Source of the DNA: Catenulispora acidiphila DSM 44928
Lineage (GTDB): Bacteria; Actinomycetota; Actinomycetes; Streptomycetales; Catenulisporaceae
Assembly: GCF_000024025.1 (NCBI RefSeq)
Contig: NC_013131.1
Coordinates: forward strand, 8,784,229 to 8,848,228
Reading direction: 5' to 3'
DNA: 64,000 nucleotides
This document shows positions 43,953-52,500 of the stretch, one piece after another; the first letter of the stretch is position 1, and every line of letters starts with the position of its first letter. The position numbers and the translations under genes were made by a program. The notes under the pieces are model-generated. The model did not search any database. It was not told the DNA's origin and saw only the letters and a program-made list of their open reading frames with translations.

Positions 43953-46900
43953 CGGTGGCCTCCCTGCCGGTAGTCGTCGGACTCGAAGTCGGGGCGCTCG
44001 AACTCACCGGTGCCGGGGCGCAGGTAGCCGCCGTACGCTTCGGGGTTCTCGTACTCGCCGCTGTACTCGACGCCGCCGTATTCGTGGGCGCCGTACTCGG
44101 GCGTGCCGTACTCCGGGGCGCCGTACTCCGGGGCGTATCCGGGCGGCTGCTGTCCATACGGATCCGGCTGTTGCTGCCCATAGGGATCCGGCTGCTGCTG
44201 CGCATATGGGTCGGGCTGCTGTGCGTAGCCCTCCTGTTGGTACTGCTGCGCGTACGGATCCTGCTGCGCATAGGGGTCGGGCTGCGCGTATTGCTGCTGT
44301 TGCGCGTACTGCTGTTCCTGCGAGTACTGCTCCTGCTGCGCGTACTGCTGTTCTTGCGGGTACTGCTCCTGCTGCCCGTACTGCTCTGGCTGCTGGTACT
44401 GCTCGGGCTGCTGATACTGCTGCTCGTACTCGTCCTGATAACCGGCGTACTCAGCACCCGCATAAGCCGGATACTCGGGCTGCTCCTCCTGCGGAACAGC
44501 CTCCGGCTCCGGTTCCGGTTCCGGCTCGGGTTCCGGTTCGCGGTTGTACTGGCCGGGCAGGCTCGGCGGAACGTAGTCGTCCGGCTCCGCGCCCGGACCG
44601 CAGTCCTCGGCCCGCCCGCCGGTCGGCAGCGCCATGATCAGCGCGAACAGGAAGATCAGGCCCTCGGCCAGCAGCCAGGCGGTGCGCGAGACGTCCGAGT
44701 AGGACACCGTCACGGTCCCGCCGGCGGCCGGCAGCTGGAAGCCCTGCGCCCAGCCGTCGACCGTGACGCGCGGCAGCGTGGTCCCGTTCAGCTTCGCCGA
44801 CCAGTTGCTGTCCGCGTCCTCGGCGAGCACCAGCTGGCGGCCGTCCTGGCCGGCGGCGACGGTCGCCTTCATCGTGAGGTTGCTCGCGCTGACCTGCTGC
44901 AACGCCTTGGGGTCGGTGGTTCCGGGACCGGTCAGCGACAGCCGGGTCGCCGGGTTGGAGATCTTCCAGAGGTTGACGCCCTGGATCTGCGACTGCCGGT
45001 CCAGACCGGGGGTCCCGTCGAGGATGTGGACGTAGTTCGGGGTCAGAGTCTTCATGCCGACCACGTAGCGGACACCCAGGGACGCCAGACCTTGCAGCTC
45101 GCTGCCGCCGGAGTCCGAGAGCAGCCCGCCGACCAGGGTGTTGATCCGGGCCGCGTCGGCGGCCGGGACCTGGTAGTCGGCGTCGCCGAGGCTGGCGCCC
45201 TCGTTCCGGACGATGCCGTAGCCGATCACGGTCTGCGCGCCGGAGCCCAGGATCAGCGCGCGCGGCTGGTCGGGCATCTGGGACTGCACCGAGACCACGG
45301 CCGGGCGGAAGTCCGCCGTCGCGCGCTGGACCGGGCCGTCGACGCCGTGCGTGACCCACCAGCCCGCCGCCGCCAGCGGGGTGGCCACCGCGGCCGCCGC
45401 CACCACCAGCGCGGCCGGCTGGCGCCAGCTCAGCTGCGAGGCCTGGAAGTAGTCGCGCGCGCCCTCGGCGCCGATCACCGCGGCCACGATCAGGCCGAAG
45501 CCGATCGCCGCGGTCGGCACGCCGCTCCAGGGCTGCTGCGGCAGACCGCCGGCCAGGCCGGTCGGGTGCACCTGCAGCGCGATCAGGCCGGCGGCGAAGC
45601 CGGCCAGCGCCAGCGTCCAGCCGGCGAAGCTCAGGCGGCGGCGCGGGCCGCTGCGCAGCAGGCCGGCCAGCCCGGCGAGGAACAGGCCGCCGGTGAACCA
45701 GTACGTGTACGTACCCGGGCCGCCGGGGTTGGCCAGCAGCAGGTGCGTGGGGTCCGGCTGCGTGCCGGGGACCGGCGGCAGGCCGGGCTCCAGCAGGAAC
45801 GCCGCCGGGTGCTTCACCAGCTGCAGCGACCACGGCATGAGCACCGCGATCGGCGTCACCAGCAGGATCGCCAAGCGGATGAGCACGGTCGCGAAGTCCG
45901 CGGTCGAGCGCCAGAACACGGTCAGCGTGGCGCCGGCGGCGAGCACCGCGGCCAGCACCCAGACGATCGGGGCGAACGCCATGGCGATCGCGATCGCGAA
46001 GGCGGCGGGCCACGCGGCACGCACAGAGCCCTTACGCCCCGGTCCCCCTATGGAGAGCAGCACTCCGGAAGCCGCCAGGGGCAGAAGCATGATGCCGACC
46101 GCAGAGCCCAGCCGGCCGCCGGAGATCGCGCCGGTCGCCGCGGGCAGCAGCGCGTAGGCGGCCGATCCCCAGACGCGCAGCGCGCTGGAGGAGACGGTGC
46201 GCTTAAGCACTGCGTAGGCGGTGAGTCCGGACAGCGGTACGGAACCGAGCAGCAGAACCGTCACCGCGAGGCTGGCATGGCCAAACAGCAGAGTGCCGAC
46301 CAGAGCCACGACCGCCAGGTACGGCGGCGCCGGAGAGGTGGAGCCGGTGGCGACGCCGTGCCAGGAGGCGAAGAAGTCGTGCCACAGGTCGGAGGCGCCA
46401 TTGGGCGCGGGCAACAGCGCGCCGCCCATGAGCCGCCCGCCGGTGAGCAGGTTCCGCGCGGACACCATCATCACGACGGTCAGCGCGATCCACACCAAGT
46501 TGCCGGGCATCCGGACCGCGCGGATCAGCCACGGCGTCCCGGAGTCGAAGGACTCGGCCTCCTCGGAGACCGGACCGCTCTCGATGGAGCCCTGGGTCGC
46601 CTCGTCGTCGCGCTGGTTCCGGGAGCGGAAGCCCTCGAACGCGTCCTCGAAGGTGTGCCGGAAGACCTGCATCCGCGAGGGGAACAGCGAGGAGAGATCG
46701 ACAGGGCGCTGCGACCGGGTCCGGGCCCGGGCGCGCCGGGCGCGCACAATGCGGTCCAGACGGCCGGCATAAGCCAGCGCCGCCAGCACCTCGTCCGCGG
46801 CCTTCAGCGGCGCCTTGTTGAGCACCAGGCCGATCGCGCGCAGCAGCGACCAGAAGAACAGCCGCAGGAATGTCAGTATCGGGAAGCGTCCGGCGTGGTT

Positions 46901-47848
46901 GACGGTGACCGTGTACAGCGCGTGCTGCCGGTCCTCGAAGTGCGGCCGCGAGACGCCGGCGCTGATCCGCCGCTCGCCGCGGGCCGCCGCCTCGGCGTGC
47001 CAGAGCACGGCCTTGGGGGCGGTGAGCACGTCGTAGCCGGAGTTGTGCACGCGCCAGCAGAAGTCCAGGTCGTCCCGAAACATCGGGATGGCGCGGTCGA
47101 AACCGCGCAGCCGGTCCCAGACCTCGCGCCGGATGAGCATGCCGGCGCTGGACACCGAGAGCACCCGGGTCGGCTCGGCGTGCTGGCCCTGGTCGTGCTC
47201 GCCGTCCTCCAGACCGGTCCAGCGGCGGCCGTCGGCGGTCACCGTGACGCCGATCTCGAGCAGTTGCTCCCGGTCCTGCCAGCCGCGGATCTTGGGCCCT
47301 ATGACCCCGGCCTCGGGGTGGTGCTCCCCCACCTCCAGCAGCCGCAGCAGGGCGTCCGGGGCGGGCTCGGAGTCGTCGTGCAGCAGCCACAGCCACTCCA
47401 CCACCGGGGCGTCGCCGCGGCCGTAGAGGTCGAAGTCGACGACCGGGGCGGCCTTGAGCGCGTGGTTCACGGCGGTGCCGTAGCCGGTGTTGCGCTTGGT
47501 CTGCAGCACCGACTCCGGACCGAGGTGCTCGTCCAGGATGGCCAGCGAGTCGTCCTTGGACCCGGTGTCCACGGCCAGGACCCGCTGGGGCGCGCGCAAC
47601 TGGCCGAGCAGGGCCTTGAGGGAGTCGTCCAGCCAGCGCGCGCCGTCGTGGGAGACGAGGACCGCGGTGACCACGTGGTTCGGGAAGGCGTTGACGGCCG
47701 CCTCGGCGGCGGCCCGGCGCCGGGCGTCGACGTCGGCGACGGCGAACTGCCCGGTCCCGCCGGGCTGGGCGGCGTAGGCACCGGCGGGGTACTGGCCGGT
47801 GGCGGCCAGGCCGCCGGTCCGATATCCGGATTCTGGGTACTGGGTCAT
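43949..47848 (-). CDS. Large membrane glycosyltransferase, GT2 family, with Gln/Tyr/Pro-rich tail
   Basis: The 1299-residue protein has a cytoplasmic GT2 domain (about 55-330) with VVTAVLVSHDGARWLDDSL, a DDS/DDLDFCWR set of acidic motifs and a donor site typical of rhamnosyl/galactofuranosyl-type enzymes. About 12-14 membrane helices follow (about 440-860), then an extracytoplasmic domain (about 870-1080), a final helix and a cytoplasmic tail of about 200 residues made of PE repeats and QQ/YAQ/DPY repeats. It starts an operon with DUF5719. The product is probably a cell-wall polysaccharide; donor and acceptor are unknown. Confidence 0.88.
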   Translation of the reverse strand: MTQYPESGYRTGGLAATGQYPAGAYAAQPGGTGQFAVADVDARRRAAAEAAVNAFPNHVVTAVLVSHDGARWLDDSLKALLGQLRAPQRVLAVDTGSKDDSLAILDEHLGPESVLQTKRNTGYGTAVNHALKAAPVVDFDLYGRGDAPVVEWLWLLHDDSEPAPDALLRLLEVGEHHPEAGVIGPKIRGWQDREQLLEIGVTVTADGRRWTGLEDGEHDQGQHAEPTRVLSVSSAGMLIRREVWDRLRGFDRAIPMFRDDLDFCWRVHNSGYDVLTAPKAVLWHAEAAARGERRISAGVSRPHFEDRQHALYTVTVNHAGRFPILTFLRLFFWSLLRAIGLVLNKAPLKAADEVLAALAYAGRLDRIVRARRARARTRSQRPVDLSSLFPSRMQVFRHTFEDAFEGFRSRNQRDDEATQGSIESGPVSEEAESFDSGTPWLIRAVRMPGNLVWIALTVVMMVSARNLLTGGRLMGGALLPAPNGASDLWHDFFASWHGVATGSTSPAPPYLAVVALVGTLLFGHASLAVTVLLLGSVPLSGLTAYAVLKRTVSSSALRVWGSAAYALLPAATGAISGGRLGSAVGIMLLPLAASGVLLSIGGPGRKGSVRAAWPAAFAIAIAMAFAPIVWVLAAVLAAGATLTVFWRSTADFATVLIRLAILLVTPIAVLMPWSLQLVKHPAAFLLEPGLPPVPGTQPDPTHLLLANPGGPGTYTYWFTGGLFLAGLAGLLRSGPRRRLSFAGWTLALAGFAAGLIALQVHPTGLAGGLPQQPWSGVPTAAIGFGLIVAAVIGAEGARDYFQASQLSWRQPAALVVAAAAVATPLAAAGWWVTHGVDGPVQRATADFRPAVVSVQSQMPDQPRALILGSGAQTVIGYGIVRNEGASLGDADYQVPAADAARINTLVGGLLSDSGGSELQGLASLGVRYVVGMKTLTPNYVHILDGTPGLDRQSQIQGVNLWKISNPATRLSLTGPGTTDPKALQQVSASNLTMKATVAAGQDGRQLVLAEDADSNWSAKLNGTTLPRVTVDGWAQGFQLPAAGGTVTVSYSDVSRTAWLLAEGLIFLFALIMALPTGGRAEDCGPGAEPDDYVPPSLPGQYNREPEPEPEPEPEPEAVPQEEQPEYPAYAGAEYAGYQDEYEQQYQQPEQYQQPEQYGQQEQYPQEQQYAQQEQYSQEQQYAQQQQYAQPDPYAQQDPYAQQYQQEGYAQQPDPYAQQQPDPYGQQQPDPYGQQPPGYAPEYGAPEYGTPEYGAHEYGGVEYSGEYENPEAYGGYLRPGTGEFERPDFESDDYRQGGHR
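43990..44545 (-). repeat. Low-complexity repeats encoding the GT2 tail
   Basis: Tandem degenerate 12-21 bp units (plus-strand words such as CTGCTGCGCGTACTG and GGATCCGGCTG) encode Gln, Tyr, Ala, Pro and Asp. A run of GGCTCC/GGTTCC hexamers near 44504-44540 encodes alternating Pro-Glu. Confidence 0.8.
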
Positions 47849-48099
47849 GCTGCGCTGGCACCGGCTCCGGTCTCGGGAATCCCCGCTCGGGGGCGGACTG
47901 AGGGTCCACCATACGCGAGGGTTCGAGGATGCTGACCGGCTATGCCGTTATGCCCGAATTGCGTTCCGGGGCAAGGAGAAAGGGGCGCGGGGCCCTTACT
48001 GAAGAGTCCTCTACAAGTCCTCTTCGGCGGGCTCCGCGGCCGTCGGATACCGGACATACCGGTACCCGGCATCACGCTGACGTGACGCCGCGCGTGATG

Positions 48100-48182
48100 C
48101 CGCTTGTCATACCGCTTGTCACTCCGCTTGCCACTCTGATTGCCATACCGCTGCCCTACCGCTCACCGATCCGCCGGTCACA
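48100..48182 (-). repeat. 12-bp tandem array at the whiB 3' end
   Basis: About seven imperfect 12-bp units beginning CCG run up to the gene: CCGCTTGTCATA, CCGCTTGTCACT, CCGCTTGCCACT, CTGATTGCCATA, an 11-bp CCGCTGCCCTA, CCGCTCACCGAT and CCGCCGGTCACA. The last one contains the whiB stop (TCA at 48178). Confidence 0.8.
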
Positions 48183-48489
48183 CCGCGGCGCGCTTGAGCC
48201 GCCTGCGCTCCCGCTCGGACAGACCGCCCCAGATCCCGAAGCGCTCGTCGTTGGACAGCGCGTAGGACAGGCACTCGGCCTTGACCTCGCAGTTGAGGCA
48301 GATCTTCTTCGCCTCCCGGGTCGATCCGCCCTTCTCCGGGAAGAAGGACTCGGGGTCGGTCTGCGCGCACAACGCGCGCGCCTGCCATCCGCGGTCCTCG
48401 TCGACCCCGTTGTGGAGCGGGTAGATGCGGTACACCTCGGCGTGACAAGCCTCTTCCGCGCCCTCTGTGTTCTCCGCGGCCTCGGCCAC
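48178..48489 (-). CDS. WhiB-family iron-sulfur transcription factor (WhiB2/WhmD-like)
   Basis: The 103-residue protein carries the four cluster-binding cysteines (41, 64, 67, 73) in LCAQTDPESFFPEKGG and CLNCEVKAEC, then the turn GIWGGL (85-90) and a basic RERRRLKRAAV tail for DNA contact. The sequence is closest to the WhiB/WhmD group tied to sporulation septation or division. GTG 48489 is chosen because AGGAGG lies 7 bases upstream. WhiB proteins commonly partner with the primary sigma factor. Confidence 0.92.
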   Translation of the reverse strand: MAEAAENTEGAEEACHAEVYRIYPLHNGVDEDRGWQARALCAQTDPESFFPEKGGSTREAKKICLNCEVKAECLSYALSNDERFGIWGGLSERERRRLKRAAV

Positions 48490-48707
48490 CGCAACGCCTC
48501 CTGGCCCTACCTTGTCCGCACGGAAGAAGATCACTCCCCGTGCGGAGATCATCACGACACGTTTGAAATTACACGCGCGTCATTACCGGGCCGTCAAGCC
48601 GGGATCTGGTAGCGACCATGCGATTCACCTGTTGGAGCTAATACGCGCCCCCACCATGTGGACGCTGCTTGACAGCGGTACCGGTCGCCGGATGGGGTGG
48701 GGGCATC
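48490..48707. promoter_or_regulatory. Divergent promoter region of whiB and the fbiA leader
   Basis: A consensus TTGACA lies on the plus strand at 48669-48674, but no good -10 is seen at 17-18 bp. The rest should contain the whiB promoter on the minus strand. No gene is recognised here. Confidence 0.4.
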
Positions 48708-48845
48708 ATGAACGCACGTAGTGTGACCGCCACCAGCCGCCGGGGTCTGACCCCCGCAGCGGCGCTGGTCACGCGTGCGCGCACCGCTATGGACACGATC
48801 GAGTCCTGTCGCGGTCTGTGTTGTCGCTGTCTCTGTCACAGCTGA
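48708..48845 (+). CDS. Candidate 45-residue Cys-rich small ORF or leader peptide
   Basis: ATG 48708 is preceded by GGTGGGGG four bases upstream. The peptide has a basic, Ala/Thr-rich body and ends CRGLCCRCLCHS. All five cysteines fall in the last 12 residues and all use TGT, the rarer cysteine codon in such a G+C-rich genome. The pattern resembles cysteine-codon leader peptides that regulate downstream genes by attenuation in actinobacteria. Whether it is translated is unknown; the third-position G+C is lower than in neighbouring genes. Confidence 0.4.
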   Translation: MNARSVTATSRRGLTPAAALVTRARTAMDTIESCRGLCCRCLCHS

Positions 48846-48911
48846 CCGAACCCACAGACCCGACCGTTCCCGGCCCGTCGCAGGCCGGGCTTCATAGCGG
48901 AGTTTTCCCTG

Positions 48912-49133
48912 ATGCCGGACCAGGCTTCCCCGACGGCGCCCGCCGCCCTCACGCTCCCGCACGACGCGCTCGCCCCCGACCTCGTGGCGCTGTTCCTCGG
49001 CGCGACCCCGCACCCGGACATCGTCATACCGGAACCCACGGTGACGATCGCCGACCTGGCCGCCGCCGCGCGCGCCGGAGGGCCGGCGCCGGCCGGGCTG
49101 CGCTGGGACGCGGCGCGGCAGCGCTTCGCGTGA
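48912..49133 (+). CDS. Small hypothetical protein upstream of fbiA
   Basis: The 73-residue Ala/Pro-rich peptide starts at ATG 48912 and stops 71 bp before fbiA. No family is recognised and no clear ribosome-binding site precedes it. Codon third positions are G/C-rich, which mildly favours coding, and it points the same way as fbiA. Confidence 0.42.
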   Translation: MPDQASPTAPAALTLPHDALAPDLVALFLGATPHPDIVIPEPTVTIADLAAAARAGGPAPAGLRWDAARQRFA

Positions 49134-49204
49134 GCGGCGCAGGTCCCGGGCCGTGGGGCACGCTTGCGGCGTCCCCCGTCCGGCGGCCCTGAAATACTGC
49201 CTGC

Positions 49205-50197
49205 ATGCACATCACAGCCCTTGCCGGAGGCGTCGGCGGAGCCCGATTCCTCCGCGGCCTGCTCGCCGCCGCGCCCGACGCCGACGTCACCGTGATCGGG
49301 AACGTCGGCGACGACATGACCATGCACGGCCTGCGGATCTGTCCGGACCTGGACACGGTCATGTACACCCTCGGCGGCGGGATCCACGAGGGACAGGGCT
49401 GGGGACGGGTCGATGAGACGTTCGGGGTGGCCGAGGAGCTGAAGGCGTACGGCGTCGGCCCGGACTGGTTCACGCTCGGCGACAAGGACATCGCCACGCA
49501 CCTGGTCCGCACGCAGATGCTCGGCGCCGGCTACCCGCTGTCCGCGGTGACCGAGGCGCTGTGCACGCGCTGGGAGCTGCCGGTGCGGCTGCTGCCTTCC
49601 ACCGACGAGCGGGTCGAGACGCACGTCGTGGTCGACGACCCCGAGGCGCCGGGCGGGCGCCGCGCGGTGCACTTCCAGGAGTACTGGGTCCGGATGCACG
49701 CCCCCGACGCGCGCGCCATCGTGTCCGTCGGCGTGGAGGACGCCAAGCCCGCTCCGGGCGTGCTGGAGGCGATCGCCGAGGCGGACGTCATCGTGCTGCC
49801 GCCGTCGAACCCGGTGGTCTCGGTCGGCACCATCCTGAACATCCCCGGCATCCGCCAGGCGGTGGCCGGCGCGACGGCGCCGGTGGTGGGCCTGTCGCCG
49901 ATCGTCGGCGGCGGTCCGGTGCGCGGCATGGCGGACAAGGTGCTGGCCGCGGTCGGCGTGGACGTGACGGCGGCGGCCGTCGCCAAGCACTACGGCCCGG
50001 AGCTGCTGGACGGCTGGCTCGTCGACGCGGACGCCGACGCCTCGGCGGTCGCGGAGGTCGAGGCCGCGGGCATCGCCTGCCGCGCGGTCCCGCTGATGAT
50101 GTCCTCCGCCGAGGCGACCCGGGCGATGGCGCGAGCCGCGCTGGACCTCGCCGCGGAGATCGCCGCCTCCCACGGCTCCGCCCGACCGGCGTCCTGA
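49205..50197 (+). CDS. fbiA: 2-phospho-L-lactate transferase (CofD/FbiA), coenzyme F420 synthesis
   Basis: FbiA joins the activated 2-phospholactate or phosphoenolpyruvate unit to the deazaflavin Fo, giving (dehydro-)F420-0. The 330-residue protein begins MHITALAGGVGGARFLRGL, with the typical glycine loop, then NVGDDMTMHGLRICPDLDT and the conserved PSNPVVSVGTILNIPGIR. It is followed three bases later by fbiB. F420 serves redox enzymes in actinobacteria. Confidence 0.95.
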   Translation: MHITALAGGVGGARFLRGLLAAAPDADVTVIGNVGDDMTMHGLRICPDLDTVMYTLGGGIHEGQGWGRVDETFGVAEELKAYGVGPDWFTLGDKDIATHLVRTQMLGAGYPLSAVTEALCTRWELPVRLLPSTDERVETHVVVDDPEAPGGRRAVHFQEYWVRMHAPDARAIVSVGVEDAKPAPGVLEAIAEADVIVLPPSNPVVSVGTILNIPGIRQAVAGATAPVVGLSPIVGGGPVRGMADKVLAAVGVDVTAAAVAKHYGPELLDGWLVDADADASAVAEVEAAGIACRAVPLMMSSAEATRAMARAALDLAAEIAASHGSARPAS

Positions 50198-50200
50198 CTG

Positions 50201-51478
50201 ATGGCCGACACCTCCTACACGGTGCACGCGGTCGCCGGGATCCCCGAGGTCGGGCCCGGCGACGACGTGGCGGCGCTGATCGGCGCCGCGGTGACGGCCT
50301 CCGGGCTGGGCCTGCGCGACGGCGACATCCTCTGTGTCACCTCCAAGATCCTGTCCAAGGCCGAGGGCCGCGTGGTCCGGGCCGGCGACCGCGAGGCCGC
50401 GATCGACGCCGAGATGGTCCGGCTGGTCGCGCGCCGCGGGCCGACCCGGATCGTGCAGACGCGGCACGGCTTCGTGATGGCCGCGGCCGGCGTGGACGCC
50501 TCCAACACCCCGGCGGGCACCGTGCTGCTGCTGCCCGAGGACCCCGACGGCTCCGCCCGGGATATCGCCGACGCGCTGCGCGACCGGTTCGGGGTCGCGG
50601 TGGGGGTCGTGGTGACCGACACCTTCGGGCGGCCGTGGCGGGAGGGGCAGACGGACGTCGCCATCGGCTGCGCCTACGTCAACGCGCTGATGGACCACCG
50701 CGGCACGATAGACGCCTTCGGCAACGAGCTGCTGGTCACCGCGGCGGCCACGGCCGACGAGCTGGCCGGCGCCGGCGAAGTGGTGAAGGGCAAGGCCGAC
50801 GGCGTGCCGGTCGCGGTGATCCGCGGGCTGGGCGATCTGGTGACCGCGGAACCGGGACTCGGGGTGCGGCCGCTGATCCGCTCCGCGGAGAGCGACATGT
50901 TCTCGCTGGGGACGACGGAAGCGATGCGCGAAGGGGTGCTGCGGCGGCGGACGACGCAATGGTTCGCTTCGGACCCGGTGCCCGGGGAGACGGTGCGGCG
51001 CGCGGTTGTGGCCGCCTTGACGGCTCCCACTCCGTTCAGCTCTACCTCTTCGGCATCTTCGGCATCTTCGACATCTTCGGCATCCGAAGGCGACGGCACG
51101 GCTCCGTGGCGGTTCGTCCTGCTGGAGTCCGAGATGGGGCGCAAAACCTTCACCAGTGCGCTGGCCGACTCCGTACTTGAGCGCGCGCCTTATCTGGTTG
51201 TCCCCTGCTATCTGGCTACAGCGGCTACAGCGGGTGCCGGTACGGGTACGGAGTTCGTCGTGGCGTCGCTCGGCGCGGCCGTGGAGAACTTCTTGGTGAC
51301 CCTCGCCGCCGACGGCATCGGATCGCTGTGGACGGACACAGACTCCGACTCTGTCCGGGAGCTCTTAGCGCTTCCCGACAGATGGGAACCGCTCGGAGTC
51401 ATCGCTATAGGAAAACCCGCGGAGACAACCCCCTCGGTGCCTCCGCGGGATCCTGAGGACTTCATCACCGTCCGTTGA
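50201..51478 (+). CDS. fbiB: Bifunctional F420-0:gamma-glutamyl ligase (CofE/FbiB) with nitroreductase-like C-terminus
   Basis: The N-terminal CofE domain (1-250) adds glutamates to F420-0 and shows [30 protein letters not shown] and [14 protein letters not shown]. The C-terminal domain (about 265-425) belongs to the flavin nitroreductase fold that in FbiB reduces dehydro-F420-0. The loop that usually reads like PHHTRPWRF is here interrupted by a 15-20 residue Ser-rich run ([16 protein letters not shown]), and the following helical stretch is shorter than in mycobacterial FbiB as I remember it. Total 425 residues against about 448. Stop-start spacing implies coupling to fbiA. Confidence 0.93.
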   Translation: MADTSYTVHAVAGIPEVGPGDDVAALIGAAVTASGLGLRDGDILCVTSKILSKAEGRVVRAGDREAAIDAEMVRLVARRGPTRIVQTRHGFVMAAAGVDASNTPAGTVLLLPEDPDGSARDIADALRDRFGVAVGVVVTDTFGRPWREGQTDVAIGCAYVNALMDHRGTIDAFGNELLVTAAATADELAGAGEVVKGKADGVPVAVIRGLGDLVTAEPGLGVRPLIRSAESDMFSLGTTEAMREGVLRRRTTQWFASDPVPGETVRRAVVAALTAPTPFSSTSSASSASSTSSASEGDGTAPWRFVLLESEMGRKTFTSALADSVLERAPYLVVPCYLATAATAGAGTGTEFVVASLGAAVENFLVTLAADGIGSLWTDTDSDSVRELLALPDRWEPLGVIAIGKPAETTPSVPPRDPEDFITVR

Positions 51479-51481
51479 GCT

Positions 51482-51916
51482 TCACAGCGCCGGAGCCGGC
51501 TCCCCCACGCGGAACACCGGCCGGACCGTCAGTTCACTGATCCGCCAGCCGTCGGCGGTCCGCACCAGCTTGTTGCGGTACTGCCCCACGAGGACGCGCA
51601 CCGGCTCCGGGCTGTCGGCGTGCCCGAACGCGCCGGTCACGTAGGCGCGCGCGCTGGCGGCGTCGCCGTCGACGTCCACCAGCATGCTGGTGACCTGGTG
51701 CGCCAGGCGCTCGTAGCTCTCGTGGTTGCGGCGCGCCTGGTCGATCAGCGCCTGGCGGCCTTCCCGCGTGCCGGCCGGCGTGGTCCCCACCACGTCCTCG
51801 GTGAAGACGTCCTTCAGTCCGTCGAAGTCGTGGTCGTCCAGGCAGCGGCCCAGATTCACGAGCAGGTCGGTGATCTCGGCGCGGTCCGCCAGAGTCTGCG
51901 TGTCGTAGCCGCTCAT
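51482..51916 (-). CDS. SnoaL-like / NTF2-fold protein
   Basis: The 144-residue protein fits the SnoaL_4-like domain: RAEITDLLVNLGRCLDDHDFD at the start, a central strand-helix region and a C-terminal WRISELTVRPVF. Such proteins are small cone-shaped barrels that act as isomerases, cyclases or binding proteins. ATG 51916 follows GGGGAG by 5 bases. It is divergent from a MarR regulator with two palindromes between, so it is probably that regulator's target. Confidence 0.82.
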   Translation of the reverse strand: MSGYDTQTLADRAEITDLLVNLGRCLDDHDFDGLKDVFTEDVVGTTPAGTREGRQALIDQARRNHESYERLAHQVTSMLVDVDGDAASARAYVTGAFGHADSPEPVRVLVGQYRNKLVRTADGWRISELTVRPVFRVGEPAPAL

Positions 51917-51937
51917 CGCGTCTCCCCATCCACCATT

Positions 51938-51988
51938 CGTTGGCTCAGCCAACGTTCCGTTGGCAGGGCCAATGTTGGCCCTGCCAAC
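51938..51988. promoter_or_regulatory. Two palindromic operators between SnoaL-like and MarR genes
   Basis: The first palindrome (51938-51954) has arms CGTTGGCT/AGCCAACG around one base. The second (51959-51988) has arms GTTGGCAGGGCCAA/TTGGCCCTGCCAAC around two bases. All four arms contain TTGGC or its complement. Their place in the divergent promoter gap fits operators for the adjacent MarR protein. Confidence 0.75.
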
Positions 51989-52026
51989 GGCTTCTGTCAA
52001 CCGGCGGCGCGAAGTAGGCTGCGGCC

Positions 52027-52500
52027 ATGGACCCGCTCGGCGCCCCCACTCGTCTTCACGGCAGTGTGATCTGGCTGCTCGGCCAGACCTCCAACCAGGG
52101 CCACCGGCTGATCGGCGAGCGGATGCACGCCACCGGCGTGCCGAGCCGGTCCTACTACCCGCTGCTGGCCGCGCTCGCCGAGAGCGGCGCGACCAGCCAG
52201 GCGGACCTCGGACGGCGCATCGGCCTGGACCGCAGCGATGTCACCGCCGCGGTCACCGACCTGGAAGGGCGCGGCTACCTGGACCGCGCGCCGGATCCGG
52301 CGGACCGGCGGCGAAACCTGGTGCGCATCACCGAGGAGGGCGAAAGGTTCCTCGGCACACTGGACGGGCACCTGGACAGCGCGCAGGACGAACTGCTGGA
52401 TCCGCTGTCACCGCAGGAGCGGGAGTCGCTGCAGGGCATGCTGGCACGTCTGGTGCTGCACCACACCGGACTGCGTATCAGCGGTACAGAAGAGCGCTGA
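52027..52500 (+). CDS. MarR-family transcriptional regulator
   Basis: The 157-residue protein has a central winged helix (about 45-115): TSQADLGRRIGLDRSDVTAA is the recognition region and DPADRRRNLVRIT the wing. The flanking helices are for dimerisation. It is divergent from the SnoaL-like gene with palindromic sites between, suggesting autoregulation and control of that gene. The 3' end overlaps the convergent glycosylase gene by 23 bp. Confidence 0.9.
   Translation: MDPLGAPTRLHGSVIWLLGQTSNQGHRLIGERMHATGVPSRSYYPLLAALAESGATSQADLGRRIGLDRSDVTAAVTDLEGRGYLDRAPDPADRRRNLVRITEEGERFLGTLDGHLDSAQDELLDPLSPQERESLQGMLARLVLHHTGLRISGTEER

Noticed and set aside
43955-47935. A 4-kb open frame on the plus strand opposite the GT2 gene
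   Set aside because: It has biased, low-information composition (Arg, Gly, Gln, Val, His-rich) and is a shadow of the GC-rich coding strand. The minus-strand frame shows real domains and helices.
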